Assembly (NCBI GenBank): GCA_003707065.3
Contig: PPXM03000012.1
Location: 186,001 to 250,000, forward strand
Length of the DNA stretch: 64,000 nt
Direction of reading: 5' to 3'
Source: Trigonopsis variabilis
Taxonomy: Eukaryota > Ascomycota > Trigonopsidomycetes > Trigonopsidales > Trigonopsidaceae
Shown here: positions 11,927 to 24,500 of the stretch, in pieces
Layout of the letters: every line of letters starts with the position of its first letter
Numbering within the stretch: the stretch's first letter is position 1
Translations under genes and position numbers: made by a program
Notes under the pieces: model-generated
Databases searched by the model: none
What the model was told of the DNA's origin: nothing
Seen by the model: the letters and a program-made list of their open reading frames with translations, nothing else

Positions 11927-12549
11927 TCTTTGCCCTTTTAAACGACAGGTCTAAATTATGAGCTAGCTAAAATGTGTAAAGCTTTACAAGCAGAACCGAT
12001 TAGTTTTCTGCATTTTACTTGCTACATATATCAAGGTTATCCTAAAATAATCTCTGACTCTCGCTCGCAACGATTGCTGCTAGCTTTAAATTTATAAATT
12101 ACAGACTGTACAAGATAAACACTATAGATGATATTATTTGTAGATATTATTAATCTTGGCAAAGAATGATCAAATTAGCCAAGCACAGATGAATGGAGAT
12201 TGACTCAAAAAACAAATTATAGATAAATATTCGTTATCTCGGTAATGAATAAAAGTTCCAGAGTATGTAGCCATTCTTGCCTGCTATGCCTGCTATATAG
12301 TCAACTGTCATTAACCCCTCAGAATTGAGGGACTCAAGAAACTTTTTTTAATAATGCAAACAATACCCTCAAGCATGATTCTTGCTTGATATCAGAATCA
12401 ATGACGACAACAACAATCTAGACTCAGGAAACAAGGCAAAGATATTCATAATTCTCTTGCAAGATGTCACCAGGAATGTCACCACAAAGCACCTAGTAAT
12501 AGAAAGAATACTCCGCGTCATCAAGAGGTGTCTAAGGTCACAAGTAAAC
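11927..12549. other. Intergenic: ALG6 promoter and BUD13 3' region
   Basis: 623 bp, strongly AT-rich between about 12050 and 12400. It should contain the ALG6 promoter and the BUD13 3'-UTR. No coding frame, tRNA or repeat recognised. Confidence 0.55.
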
Positions 12550-13446
12550 TCAGTCATCATCGTCTCTGGTATGATAAAACTCGACTTGCTTCTTTTCCTC
12601 TCGTTCCATGTGTTTTCTCATATATCTCCTTTCAAATCCATTGGATCTATCTATCCCATCCCAACGCCAACCAGGTTTGATGCCAAATCGATTTGGCGGG
12701 AAATAACCCTGGTACGTTCTCAAGCCAGTCGTTGATCTCTCAAGCCCTTCACTTTTGTTAGTCAAAAAGGCCGCGGCTGGGTCGTTCCATATCTCCCGCG
12801 ACTTAAGCTCTTCATTATATTGCTCATCATTAGCATATCGATTTATCGACATCGACTTAATATCCTCTAATCGCTTTTCCTGTTTCGTCTCCTCGACCTG
12901 TTGAACTAAACCTTTCTGTAGATTCTTTAATCTTTCCTCCTCCTGGGCCTTGCGCCGTTGCTCTTTTAACATTTCTGCTCGGGCCAAAGCAGCGTCAACT
13001 TTACGTCCAGAGGTATCTCGGTAAATGGTTTTATGGCGCTTCTCAGCTTCCTCAGCATCGTTCATAGACTCTTCTAACTCCCTCATTTCTGCTTCCCGTT
13101 GCTCTCGTATTGCTCGGGATACTTCTTCGCCGGTTTGTAGACCGACCTTAGCACCTGATTCCATTCGATCTTGATCATGCGTTTTTGTTCCGCTTTCCAA
13201 GGTCTTCTTTTTAACACCACTTAGACTTTTCCATGATTTTGGCTTCGTACTAACGACTCGATCAGAGTAAATGTTCACCGCATCGCTATCAAACTCTGAT
13301 TCTTCCTGTCCAGCTGAAGATGCCGCTGATTGCTCTGCAACAATGATATCATCGTCCACTATTTGTAAATCTTTTGACTTCTTCTGCTTCTTCTTTTTCT
13401 GGCCCGAGAGATAGTTTTTGGTCAGATATTCAGCCAGTGAACCCAT
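12550..13446 (-). CDS. BUD13: Pre-mRNA splicing factor Bud13 (RES complex)
   Basis: Scaffold of the RES (retention and splicing) complex with Snu17/Ist3 and Pml1, bound to the activated spliceosome and important for weak introns. A single 298-codon frame, the usual fungal length. It begins MGSLAEYLTKNYLSG followed by a Lys-rich run, the family N-terminus. The middle is a long charged helical region with REQREAEMRELEE and the TIYRDTSGRKVD block. The C-terminal core contains PPNRFGIKPGWRWDGIDRSN, the region that docks on Snu17 in the known complex, and ends acidic. No intron. Its presence is relevant given the very short, numerous introns around it, but I see nothing unusual in the protein itself. 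Confidence 0.93.
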   Translation of the reverse strand: MGSLAEYLTKNYLSGQKKKKQKKSKDLQIVDDDIIVAEQSAASSAGQEESEFDSDAVNIYSDRVVSTKPKSWKSLSGVKKKTLESGTKTHDQDRMESGAKVGLQTGEEVSRAIREQREAEMRELEESMNDAEEAEKRHKTIYRDTSGRKVDAALARAEMLKEQRRKAQEEERLKNLQKGLVQQVEETKQEKRLEDIKSMSINRYANDEQYNEELKSREIWNDPAAAFLTNKSEGLERSTTGLRTYQGYFPPNRFGIKPGWRWDGIDRSNGFERRYMRKHMEREEKKQVEFYHTRDDDD

Positions 13447-13743
13447 GAGTAGTGGGCGGATAGTTTGAGCTTTGATGTTACACTGAGTGATGGGACCTGT
13501 CTGTTGCCTTGGGCGCCATCACTGCCCTTTAACTTCAGCCGTTGGTAGATATAAGTAGCGCTGCAAGGCATTAAATTTAGGGTCATAGTCTACGTATACA
13601 GTCATTGCTCGAGGCGAACTGGAAAGACCACAAATTTCACGTGTCATACATTTATCGTGGACAGTAAGAAAAGGTATCAAAGTGATTACGATTCAATCTT
13701 CTATGTACCACCTATCATCAAAATCTAATCATATAAAAATACA

Positions 13744-16700
13744 CTATTGCTCGTCCTTCTCTATGAAATTTGTCAGGTATAGAAGCAATGTCATCGTTTT
13801 TCCTAGCTCACTTTGCGCGCTAGGACTTATTGTTCTGTCGGATATAAGACCTCGTTTAAGAACAGTCACAACCAACTGACGACGTGCACTTAAGAAGTTC
13901 ACGACATTATTTACCATTGGGGTATTTTGAGCTCCAATACTTATCAAACACGACAATACGAGCCGGAGAATCGGTGTAACGACCTCGTAGAATATCGCTG
14001 CGAATTGTTCACCTAAATGTTAGCTCTAGCAAGAGTCAGCTACTTACTTATGTCAGGATCAATATTCAAGAACCGGCATTTCTTTAGCGTTTGGAACAGT
14101 CCATTTTGAACTATCTGGCTAGCACCTTCCCTTGTCAATGATATTTCAAACAAAAAAGCTAGCGTTGCTCTAATAAGACGTAGATGACTTTCACTAGCCT
14201 CCTTAGTCGCTTTAGGCGTTATTATTGGAACATCTTGGTCGACTCTGGCCAAAGATAAAATGAGCAGCTGCACAAGGTTCTGCCGACTAAGAAGGGGCAA
14301 AAAGTCGGTTCCAGTAGCGTTATACATAGTCGCAAATCGCCTTAATAAAACCAGTGCCATAATTCTTGTGGTTCCTTCACTCGTTGTAGCATCAGTGCAT
14401 AGAACTTCCAGAAATTTTTCGCCAACCGAAGCAACCACTTTTAGTGCCTTTTCGCTTTTTTCGCTCTTATCCTTTTCATGTGGAAAGTTGCTTAGATACT
14501 CATCACATACAATATATAAGTCTGTTCGTAAAGCAACAGTGGCAAAGGGGCTCTGAATGGCCACCAAGCTCGACAAGAATAGGTCGTTAATGCGCGAGTA
14601 AGCCATATCTGAATTTTTTGGATTATACTGCACGGTGCTCCAATATCGTTTCATCGTTTGGATCGCTAAAGAAGCTATAGGCTCGGCAAATATGGCATCG
14701 ACAGTTGAATAAAGGTTCAACTTTGGTACCAAAAGTTGGTTGATTTCCAAAACAAAGGTAAGCCGAGCAAGGGGCTTAATTTCCGCATCTTCAAGTAAGA
14801 CAGCAACTAAGCAACACCAAAATTTCAGAGCATTGGACTCGGCCTCATGGATAGATGTCCATTGATTAATAGCAGTTAGGTCTCCCACGAAGTTTTGCTT
14901 TTCTTCTTCAACACCGTTAATCTTAGAATTATCTGACAGAATCTCACGCTCCTTCAAATCCAGTAAAGTTTTGACCTGGGGCAGATCAACTTTGAGAAGT
15001 CCAGAATCTGATTTAGAAATAAAGCCAGTCAGAGTAACGCCAGATAATTTTGTCAATTTTGGTAGGATGGACAGCTCCTGTAATGGTAATTCACAAAAGT
15101 CGAGCAAGCTTGAGATGCTAACCCCCATAGCAGGTTGGAAAGCGACTTGGACAGCATTTTGACCAATCAAAGCGTCGCAATACTTTTTCATCAAAGATAT
15201 AGAGCCTGAGTGACTGACAGAATGAAACTCAATAGCCATATATTCCAAGAATAGTCCGCGTAACTGTAAAAACAAATGCAATGCTTCTGCTCCTTTAGAT
15301 TTTAGAAAAGACACGTCATTAGAGAAAGGCCTATCATCCCAAATAGTTCTAGTAGTAATAATAATAGTCTGATCCAAATACCTCGTAAGGAATTCATCTT
15401 GACGCAGGAAATGTAAAACGTGAGATGCTGTACGGGTATCCTTGCATAACTCAACGATAATACTCATTGCAATGTAGGATAACGTGCAAGAATCCAAGGA
15501 AATGATCGTCCCGGCAGCTTCTGTAACAGAAACACCTTCATCCAGAATATTCAGGGCCTGCCTTATAATTGATGCTGGAGCACCAAATCCACATGAATCA
15601 TTGGACACCAGAAGGCTTCCATCACCAGCCAATTGAAATCCTAAAAGAAAATGAGCGATATTACCAACAGACTTCCTCTCTTTTAGGTTCGTATTAATAA
15701 AGTTCAATAGATCTACTTTGTATTGTAAGAACTCCTCATTCTCCGGAGAGGTAGATATTTGGTTGGCTATTCCAAAAATAATCCGATGAGATTCATCATT
15801 AGTCTCCAATACTGTCAGGAGACGATTGCCAAGAATCCTTTTATCCAGGTCAACGGACGAAAGAAATTGAGAAGAGGAGGAAATCCGGCCCAACAAATCA
15901 AGAGCTAACGATGCTAATTGCACATTGGGATGAGCACAGTAGAGTGCAATATGTGGCACAATGTGAACATTAAAGAGAATGGCTTCCATAAAACTTTTCA
16001 GGCCATGTGTGCTTGGTAAACCTGTCGCAACGGAATCTTGACGAAACAGCGTTAGAACAACATCAACATAAGTCTCTTCAATGTCGAGGATATGGAGAAT
16101 AACCTGATGAGCAAGAATCAAGTTCTTGATGAGAGGATGATCATTAGGAAGGTCCTCAACCAGCTCAATTCCCACAGAAAGAATCATGAAGAGAACACTG
16201 TATATTCGCTCTTGGTAGAAAGCGTCTAAAACCCAAACTGCAGGATGCAATTTAATATACGAGACCAAGGTTGTCCCTTTTACAATTTTGTCAGGTGAGA
16301 TCCCATAATTCGTCGAGCACAGTTTAATGACATCTAGAGGAAAGTCTTCAAGAACATGAGTAATGAAGGACATGCAAGGAATTTGGAATCTCAAGCGATC
16401 ATCACCAGAAAAATTAACTGTGGTAGTAGAAAAGAAGACATCATTGATGATAAAGTCAACATAAGGCTGGAATCCTGGTCGCCGATAACCTTCTCCTAGA
16501 TTCTGAGGAATACCAAACAACGATTTGCTAGTTAAACCAACTATGAGTCTATCCATCAATGATAAGAAGCCCATAACATCAAACACATTCTGCAATCGAA
16601 GTGTGAAATACTCTCTGGGCTGTAACTGGCGTCCTGCTCTACTGCTTTCCGTTGCAGAGTCTGGTGAATAAGAATCGAAGATCCAATAGTCCAGAGCCAT

Positions 16701-18645
16701 CCATAGTTGTACTACCACAAAATGATCTAGTTCACAAAACGCCCCAATGGCGAGAAATATAGCACCTCTAATTGGAGTATTCCTTTTGAGTAAATCGAAT
16801 AAAAGATGTAAGGCATCCTCGGTAGCTGCTTCTGGACAATATTCAACTACAACGTGGACAAGTCGTAGGTAAGAAACAAGAGTCATCACAACATCTTCAG
16901 AGATAACAGGAGCTTCGGAAGCAGGCAAAACAGCCCTCGAGCCTATTGTAGCACTAGAAGATTGCGAAGAGAATTCGGATATGTAATACTCAAAAGCAGC
17001 CCATATTAAATCCCACGATAGTTTATTATATTTGCGCGATTTGAAAGGCAACGTACTAGGGAACGAAGAATCTAATCCTGGTCTGGAGAGGAAAGCATGG
17101 GCTGCAGCAGCAGACTGTACACCGAATGATAATGATGCAAGCATATCACTAAATACTGCTGCTAATATAGGAGTCTGACACTGAGCCGCCCACGTTAAAA
17201 AGCCGTACAGATTTCCCTCTGGGTCTGACCAGAAATCTAACGCTGCGTCTTCCCTGTTTGTATAAACAAATGATATCATAGCAAAAAAACGCTCTAAATG
17301 CAAATCCAACACCTCATCGTTCCCATTCTCTTCAGAACCATCAGCGAGCCGTAGTATTAAATCTTCTTCTTCCAGGCGCAGTTCTTTAAGTGAATCCGCC
17401 ATATGAGTGATAAAGCAGTCAATGAATGATTCCAAAGCAGTCAGTAATAGGCTCTCTGTAACTTCATCTAGGTTAACATTATGAAGAGATGGAACTTCTG
17501 TTTGAAAGTATCCACGAAACTGGTAATCAAGTTCATGTAGTCGACGAAGTTGACCGATATCGGCAGCCACTGACATTAGAAATTCCATCGAATGGTTATC
17601 AAGGCTGTCTTTAGTGGCAGATAAGACTTTCCTAGAAGATAAAAGTTCATTGCAGTTAGGATCATCTGAATCATTAACAAAACCATTGAGATAAGAAATC
17701 CAAATTAGAAGAATAGTCGCTCTCCAGTATTTGAGTTCAAATTTAGATTTTCTGACTCTTTTAATCGCTGAATGGAGCTCTGTGACATGAGTAAGTGAAG
17801 CTGTTGAACAAGTAGAGGAAAATATTGAAATCGTAGGAGATATAATCTGCAGAAGAAGGACGTCATAAGTTTTGATAGGAGCCGTATCACGAAGAAACTG
17901 CGATACTAGCTCGACAGAGAGCGTTTCACGAAAAGAGAAAAGTTGGAGGATTTGACATAACGTTCCATGAACAGTGATTGCAGTCTCAATTCTCGTGGAA
18001 AAAGATTCTTCTACTTCACTACCCGAAGTCTGTCCAAGAAAGGTTGCCTGTTTAGCTTTTTCATCCAGCTCTTGTGCTTCTGTTCTCACTTTTGGTAACG
18101 TCTCGATAACTTTGGATATTAACTGAGGAGCGGCCTGAAGAAGCATTCGTACAGCTTGTTCAAAATACTTTTGTGTCGAACGATCTGTAGCCTCGTTCTG
18201 AGAGTATTGCAAAAGCAACGCAATTATTGAAACGATATACTTTGATCTTTGACAGAAGATCATGACAGCACCCAGAAAGGCTGACCTATCAAGAGAGCTA
18301 GTTTCCTGCATGCCTTGATAGAACAGTTCGCCTGCGATCAATTCGTCGATCTTTAGATGTGAAGCTAACTCTAGTGCGCCTTGGATGAATTCGCCATTCA
18401 CGGTATATTCAATCCCTCCCATAGAAATTTTCCCTTAAAGTCAGAGAAATCATACTAGAATACATACCTGTCTCTAGCGCCTTTCTGCTAGATTCATTCG
18501 GCCCAGGAACATCTAACAACCCAGCCAGATCATCCGTGGCATCTCTGACAAGAGACAAGATATGAGGAGATCCTTCCTGCTGATTCGCATCAAGCAAATA
18601 ATCATAAAGCTCGACGAATCGCTCACTAACCCACGTCTGAGGCAT
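13744..18645 (-). CDS. NUP192: Inner-ring nucleoporin Nup192/Nup205 (Nup186)
   Basis: Large alpha-solenoid scaffold nucleoporin of the inner pore ring. Three exons: 18468-18645, 14048-18433 and 13744-14012, introns of 34 and 35 nt; 1610 aa. The N-terminus reads WVSERFVELYDYLLDA and, across the first junction, GKISMGGIEYTVNGEFIQGA, a block typical of the family. The last exon supplies FAAIFYEVVTPILRLVL and LISIGAQNTPMVNNVVNFL. The whole protein is helical, hydrophobic-rich and without FG repeats, as expected for a scaffold. Length fits yeast and mammalian homologues (about 1650-2000 aa), at the short end; it stops soon after LLLYLTNFIEKDEQ. A further small 3' exon cannot be excluded, but none is visible in the 297 bp before BUD13. 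Confidence 0.9.
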
Positions 18646-19447
18646 CGGCCTTGATGGGGTTGTTTATGGTTGGAAGTCGAGCGTTACATCCTGAGAAACT
18701 TCTGCCAAGTGCAAATACAGTAGCACTAGAGTACTTTAAATGATATATAAAAGAACATGACACTCTTCGTGATTGAAATGGTCCCTAACTGAATGGTTGA
18801 GCCCAAAGAATTAAGCAGAAGTATAGAGAGATCAGTTCCTCGCCAACTAGTCAAATCTATTAATGCAGGATTCTTATAGAATTAACTTCGACATATTCTT
18901 TTCTATAAGAGGTGAACAATAATCGTCCCGGAGAAAAGACTCCTACTTAAACGTGGACGTCTAAACATAGCCCCTATCTGGGAATCAAGCTCTCTTTCTC
19001 TCCTCAGTCATTCAATTGAGCTCGTTGATTACCTCTTCGACTTCGATAATACAGTACTTCTTCGACGCATGCAACAGTGCATCTGTCGGGAATAAATACG
19101 TTCGGTGAAGCCATGAACAAAATATCTCTAAATTCAATGGAGCCCTTACTGGTATTCTGCTACAAAACTCACCACATGACAAGCATGCATGCGAGACATC
19201 CCCTGACCTAAGAATCCCCAGAAAGAAGAACACTATTCTACTCTTTGTGATTCTACTTTTTCTAGTTGCTTAGATGACATCTAATCACAGTAGCGGAATT
19301 CTTTGTCCCGGGAGACGTAACGTTTATTCTCAAGGAGTGACTTCTCAACTCGCCAAGTAATCCGTCTCATCATCAGCAACGTTACATTGTGCCCACCTTT
19401 ATCATATAGTCGATTACAGCGCCAAATAAGAGGCTGCTCATGTCACC
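18646..19447. other. Divergent promoter region NUP192/DMA1
   Basis: 802 bp between two diverging start codons, so both promoters lie here. The 73-codon minus-strand frame at 19012-19233 has no recognisable family or splice context, and I do not call it a gene. Confidence 0.55.
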
Positions 19448-20740
19448 ATGCCGGAATCGTCACCTCAGACTACTCGTCCATCTTCTCATCCTTTGAGCTC
19501 GACCTATGAGCCATCTGCTCCTTCTGGCTCCGGGAACTCTCGTGCCGCAACGGTACTTGCTTCTGTTTTCCTACCTCGATCTTCTGCGGCTTCTCCTGCA
19601 TTGGGTTCTTCAAATCAATCGAACCCGCCTCCCTCTTCGTCCAATTTCTTATCAAGAGCAAGGAGTCGTTCAGCGGGTGCGGGGTCTGGCGTTGGTCCGT
19701 TTAGTTTTCTCGGTGGGTCTTCATCCCCACGAAGAGCTTCCACATCTTCAGGAGCTTTGGCTGCTGCAAACGTACCTCAGACGGCCAACAGTGATGATGG
19801 GGAAGAGTATGTCATCAAACTGATCCCGATAATGGATCATTCATCAGCCACTCCAGCGCTATATAATGAGACCGTGGAACGACATCTAAAATCCAACAGT
19901 GGTCAAGTATTATCTGTGGGAAGGTGTGCTTATCGAAAGGAGAAAGTGAATGAGAATGACGTGCGGGCTCCAATTGTGTTTCGAAATAAAGTGGTGTCTC
20001 GTACTCATGCCGAGATTTGGAACGAAAATGGCAAATGGTTCATTCGAGACGTGAAATCGTCATCTGGCACCTTTCTTAACCGCGTTAGACTGTCTCCCAG
20101 TAACAAGTTCTCGGCCCCTTACGAAATTAAAGATAATGATATTATTCAATTTGGGATGGACTTTAGAGGCTCATCTGAAAGAGAATACAAGTGTGTGAGG
20201 CTTAGAGTGGAGCTAGGCAGGCCAAACCAGCCAAAGAAAATTCATAATTTCAATGTCGAAGCTCATGAAAACCTTCAAACCTTAACCCGACCTCAGGGAA
20301 CAGGAACAGGAGGGACCACAAGCGAGTCCAAACAGGAATGCGCTATCTGTCTGGTAGGTGTTGCACCCTGCCAATCACTATTTGTCGCGCCTTGTTCTCA
20401 TGTCTGGCATTATAAATGTATTCGACCGTTGGTGGTGAAAAATTATCCTATATTCCAATGCCCTAATTGTCGATCTACATGCGATCTCGAGGCTGAAATT
20501 GAAGTTCCCGAGTTTGCCAAGTCTGAGAAAGGTGAAGATGAGAATGGAAACAAGACTGATGGGAGCGAAGAATTCAACACTGATGACGGAGAGCCTACCC
20601 AAGGACCTTCGGGATCGTCACATCCACAAATGCGATTAGATCTCCCTTCTGATGACGAATTGGAGTTGCATATTGGATCGCTGCGAATAGAGGACGGTGG
20701 TCTGACCCCGCGAAACGAAGAAGGCCCTTATGTTGTGTGA
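19448..20740 (+). CDS. DMA1: FHA-RING E3 ubiquitin ligase Dma1/Dma2-like
   Basis: Phospho-directed ubiquitin ligase of the Dma/CHFR/RNF8 type; in yeasts it works in the spindle-position checkpoint and septin/SIN control. One 430-codon frame. The first 115 residues are a Ser/Pro/Ala-rich disordered tail. The FHA domain runs about residues 120-255 and contains VGRCAYRKE, the phosphate-binding SRTHAEIW and SSGTFLN. The RING domain (about 297-345) has CAIC, CSHVWHYKC and CPNC, giving the full set of eight zinc ligands. The tail is acidic. Domain order and the FHA-RING spacing match fungal Dma proteins; CHFR would carry a cysteine-rich PBZ region after the RING, which is absent. Confidence 0.93.
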   Translation: MPESSPQTTRPSSHPLSSTYEPSAPSGSGNSRAATVLASVFLPRSSAASPALGSSNQSNPPPSSSNFLSRARSRSAGAGSGVGPFSFLGGSSSPRRASTSSGALAAANVPQTANSDDGEEYVIKLIPIMDHSSATPALYNETVERHLKSNSGQVLSVGRCAYRKEKVNENDVRAPIVFRNKVVSRTHAEIWNENGKWFIRDVKSSSGTFLNRVRLSPSNKFSAPYEIKDNDIIQFGMDFRGSSEREYKCVRLRVELGRPNQPKKIHNFNVEAHENLQTLTRPQGTGTGGTTSESKQECAICLVGVAPCQSLFVAPCSHVWHYKCIRPLVVKNYPIFQCPNCRSTCDLEAEIEVPEFAKSEKGEDENGNKTDGSEEFNTDDGEPTQGPSGSSHPQMRLDLPSDDELELHIGSLRIEDGGLTPRNEEGPYVV

Positions 20741-20864
20741 GCCATCGTATAGCTCAGCCATTTGTATAATAAGTTGTTGGTCTCGTAGGAGTCTTTTTCA
20801 AATAGATAATTAACTAAACTGGTAGATTATCTTCGTCTCCGTAGTCACCTCTTAGCATGTGATC

Positions 20865-21356
20865 TTATTTTGCACTTTTGTCCTTTTCCCTGTCGTTCAA
20901 CTGTTTCTCATTGTTTGTTTCGATTATATCGGTTTCTTCATTCCGAGTTGCTTCTAATTCTTTATGAATTTCTCCAATCAATCGGAGTATTTTCTTGTAG
21001 AGAGTGTCAGAGTCAATAGTGCGCGAATCGATATAATCCCCAATTGCTCCACTTGTCGCTTTAGATCGATATACTTGGCCTTCTAACAAGGCTGCCGTCT
21101 TAGATCGATCTTTCTCCAGTAACTTTGGATCATCATTAACTTGGCCCTCAACTAGCTTCAAGATTTTCTCTAAGAACTCTGTCTTGCATTCCTTCTGTAA
21201 GCACAATTAATAAATCATATTTCTTACACTGTTGTTAAAATCATTCAACTGCTCCCGGCGGATATTGTCAAATATTCCCCTTCTCTTGAATATCGTAATC
21301 AACTCATCAGCCGTTATCTCTTTTGAGTCTCCATTTGATTGCGCAGACGCGGCCAT
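20865..21356 (-). CDS. SHG1: COMPASS subunit Shg1 (BOD1/SHG1 domain)
   Basis: Small subunit of the Set1 (COMPASS) H3K4 methyltransferase complex. Exons 21228-21356 and 20865-21194 around a 33-nt intron; 152 aa. The BOD1/SHG1 domain is clear: ELITIFKRRGIFDNIRREQL, then after the junction KTEFLEKILKLVEGQVNDD and LLEKDRSKTAALLEGQVYRS. The C-terminal third is a charged helix ending in Lys/Asp/Glu residues. I chose the Met at 21356 because the domain starts about 17 residues later; the frame stays open upstream to 21527, but that part has no recognisable similarity and overlaps the promoter of MIP1. It converges on DMA1 with about 124 bp between stops and diverges from MIP1 over about 210 bp. Confidence 0.85.
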
Positions 21357-21565
21357 GGTACACGCACAAGAGTAAAATGACCTCCAATGATGCACTCGAT
21401 ATGGAACCCCAGCTTTGTTGAGGAAATCAACTTGAAGCCTAGAATTATCAGTGATAGCCAGCGTTACTACGAGAGGGCACGACTCAACGTCTGCTTTCGA
21501 GTCTAGAAGTTCGACTCTGATCCTCATATCTCCTGGCGAAATACTTTTATGACAATAATCTTTAT

Positions 21566-24500
21566 ATGAGGATGGTTAAAAGCAATGTTCGGACCGGAAT
21601 TGAGATAGGTCGTCGAATACGATTACGGTGCCGGCTCTATTCCCAGGTGACCCAATCTTCAACAGAGAATCCCGAGTGTAAGATTTGAATTATTATATGG
21701 AGTGAAGAGACTGACAGCTTTAGTTCGAGTGAACGATGTTGGTGTCCAGCAGATATCTCATAGCCTTCATCGACAGCTATTTGGTCAAGTTACAGTCCCT
21801 AATCCAGAACGGCGATTAATTGAATTGTCTAAGCAATACTTGGATATGAATGACCTACTAGGAAAGAAGACGTCCAAATCTGAACCTATTGTTGCGGAAA
21901 TACCCCCACTACTTGGTAAAGACCTTGACGAACACTTCTATCGAATCGGACTTGCTCACTCGAATGAAGCTAAAACGAAAGCATCTCAATTTGCGAGTAT
22001 TGATATACCCCCCAAGCCAAATGGATGGATGAAATGGTCGGGATGGACGAAGTATGTTGTCGGACAGAGTCCAGTCAGAGTCGATTATCCCCAAGAAGAT
22101 GCCGTTGTGTTCGATACCGAAGTTTTATATAAAGTGTCAAGCTTCCCAGTTATGGGAGTTGCTGCCAGTAAAGACACTTGGTACGTTTGGTTATCACCTT
22201 GGTTATTGAAAGAGAGTGATAACGACCGACATCTTATTCCATTTGGTCCCCGAAATGGCCCAGAACGGATTGTGATTGGCCATAATATAGGTTACGATAG
22301 AGCTAGAATTAAAGAAGAGTACCACATTGAAGAATCTAACAATTTCTTTCTCGATACCATTTCGCTTCACATGGCCACCCATGGAATGTGCTCCAGACAA
22401 CGGCCGACCTGGCTTAGCCATCGAAAAGAACAAGAAAAGTATGAGAAGGATATCTCGAATGTTGCCAAGAAATACGAATCTATCAAAGCACAGACAACAG
22501 ACAAGAAGCTGCTGTTAGAATATGAAAATGCGTTTAAAATGTTGAAAAATGAGCTCAAAAAGCTGGAAGCGACTTCTGCTAATAAAAAAGGCAGTCGATC
22601 GACTGACATAACTAGTGATAATCCAGAGGATTACTCTATTGTGGATAATCAGCCTGATTTTTCTACCACAAAATGGCTTAAAAAGACGGCTACTAATAGT
22701 CTTGCTGAGGTGGCTGCCTTTCATTGCCAAATCAAAGTCAAGAAAGCTGCAAGGGACTTTTTCTCGTCCGAGGATATACAAGACATCCGAAATAATCTCC
22801 AAGATCTCATTACTTATTGTGCGACAGATGTGGAAGTTACTCACAAGATCTTTCGAAAACTATTCCCATTGTTTTTGGAAGCTTGTGCTCATCCTGTAAG
22901 TTTTAATGCGCTACGATCTCTTTCTGCTCCCTGTCTGCCTATCGATAACTCTTGGGATAAATACATAAAATCTGCAGAAGAGAAATATCAAAGCTTGTCG
23001 GGAAAGGTGATCTCCAAGCTGGAAGAGTTGGTTGAAGATGCGGTTAAACTGAAGGATGTTCCAGAAGACGAGCGAAATAAAATTCTAGCTAATGACCCGT
23101 GGCTGAGCCAGTTGGACTGGGAAATTAAGCCCCCTCGTTATACCAAACCGAAGAAAAAGGGTGAAGAACCACGATTGGTGAAGCGGCAGAAATTGCCCGG
23201 CTATCCTAACTGGTACAAAGACCTAGTCAAGAAGGCAGGAGAAAAACCGAGAATTACTGCTAGATCTCGCTTAGCTCCGCTGTTGCTGAAATTATCTTGG
23301 AAAGGGTATCCTCTCGTTTGGAACGAGGATTACGGATTTACTTTTCGCGTACCTCTAAAGGACGTCGCAGGACTAGTAGCTCATAAGTACAGCTTGGTGG
23401 ATGAAGAAGAACTTCGAAAAGCAGAGCTACACACTTTGGAAGCCTATAATAGCGCATACGGACACTTCAAACTTCCCCATCCCGACGGATCGGATGGACG
23501 ATGTATATCGCCCTTTACAAAGGGTTTCCTACGATACTATGAAGCAGACGTTTTGAAATCTGAATATCCTTCAGGAATGGATGCGCTTGAAATGAATGCC
23601 GCGTGCTCCTACTGGATATCGTCCAGGGAGCGAGTCATTTCACAGATGACAGTCTACAAAGACCGAGATAATATAGACATTGGGGTGAAGAATCACGAAG
23701 ATAAAGGCCTCGGTATCATACTGCCTCAGATTATACCGATGGGTACTGTGACAAGGCGAGCTGTAGAGGCTACCTGGCTTACTGCCAGTAATGCTAAGAA
23801 AAACCGAGTTGGATCTGAGCTCAAGTCTATGGTCAAAGCTCCTCCAGGTTATTGTTTTGTTGGGGCAGATGTGGACTCTGAAGAACTTTGGATTGCAAGT
23901 TTAGTTGGAGATTCGCAATTTCAGGTTCATGGGGGAACAGCCATTGGATGGATGACACTAGAGGGCTCTAAGACTGAAGGTACTGATCTACATTCAAAAA
24001 CTGCCTCTATTCTTGGTGTGAGTCGAAATGATGCAAAGGTCTTCAATTATGGTAGGATATACGGCGCAGGTGCCAAATTTGCTAAACAGCTGCTGCTACA
24101 ATTCAATCCCGGTGTGACTGAATCTGAAGCAGACTCGCTTGTGAAGGAGCTCTACAGAGCTACAAAAGGAGCAAAATCAAAGTCTTTTCTGTATAAAAAT
24201 CGGGAGGTGACATTCTGGAGAGGGGGCAGTGAATCCATTCTCTTTAACAAGTTGGAGGATATTGCTGATAAGGATCTTCCTCGAACTCCAGTTTTGGGAG
24301 CAGCGATTACACAGGCATTGACCCGGGACAACGTGACGAGGAATGGCTTCATTACAAGTCGAGTGAATTGGGCTATTCAGTCCAGTGGAGTCGACTATCT
24401 TCATCTGCTCATCACTGCTATGGATTATCTGAAATTACGGTATAATCTGAAATGTCGACTAGCCATAACGGTCCATGATGAAATTCGATATTTGTCGGAG

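Noticed and set aside
19012-19233. 73-codon minus-strand ORF with several cysteines
   Set aside because: No recognisable family, lies in a divergent promoter region, and no supporting splice context.
21357-21527. N-terminal extension of SHG1 to 21527
   Set aside because: The added 57 residues do not resemble the BOD1/SHG1 family and overlap the MIP1 promoter; the Met at 21356 is placed correctly for the domain.
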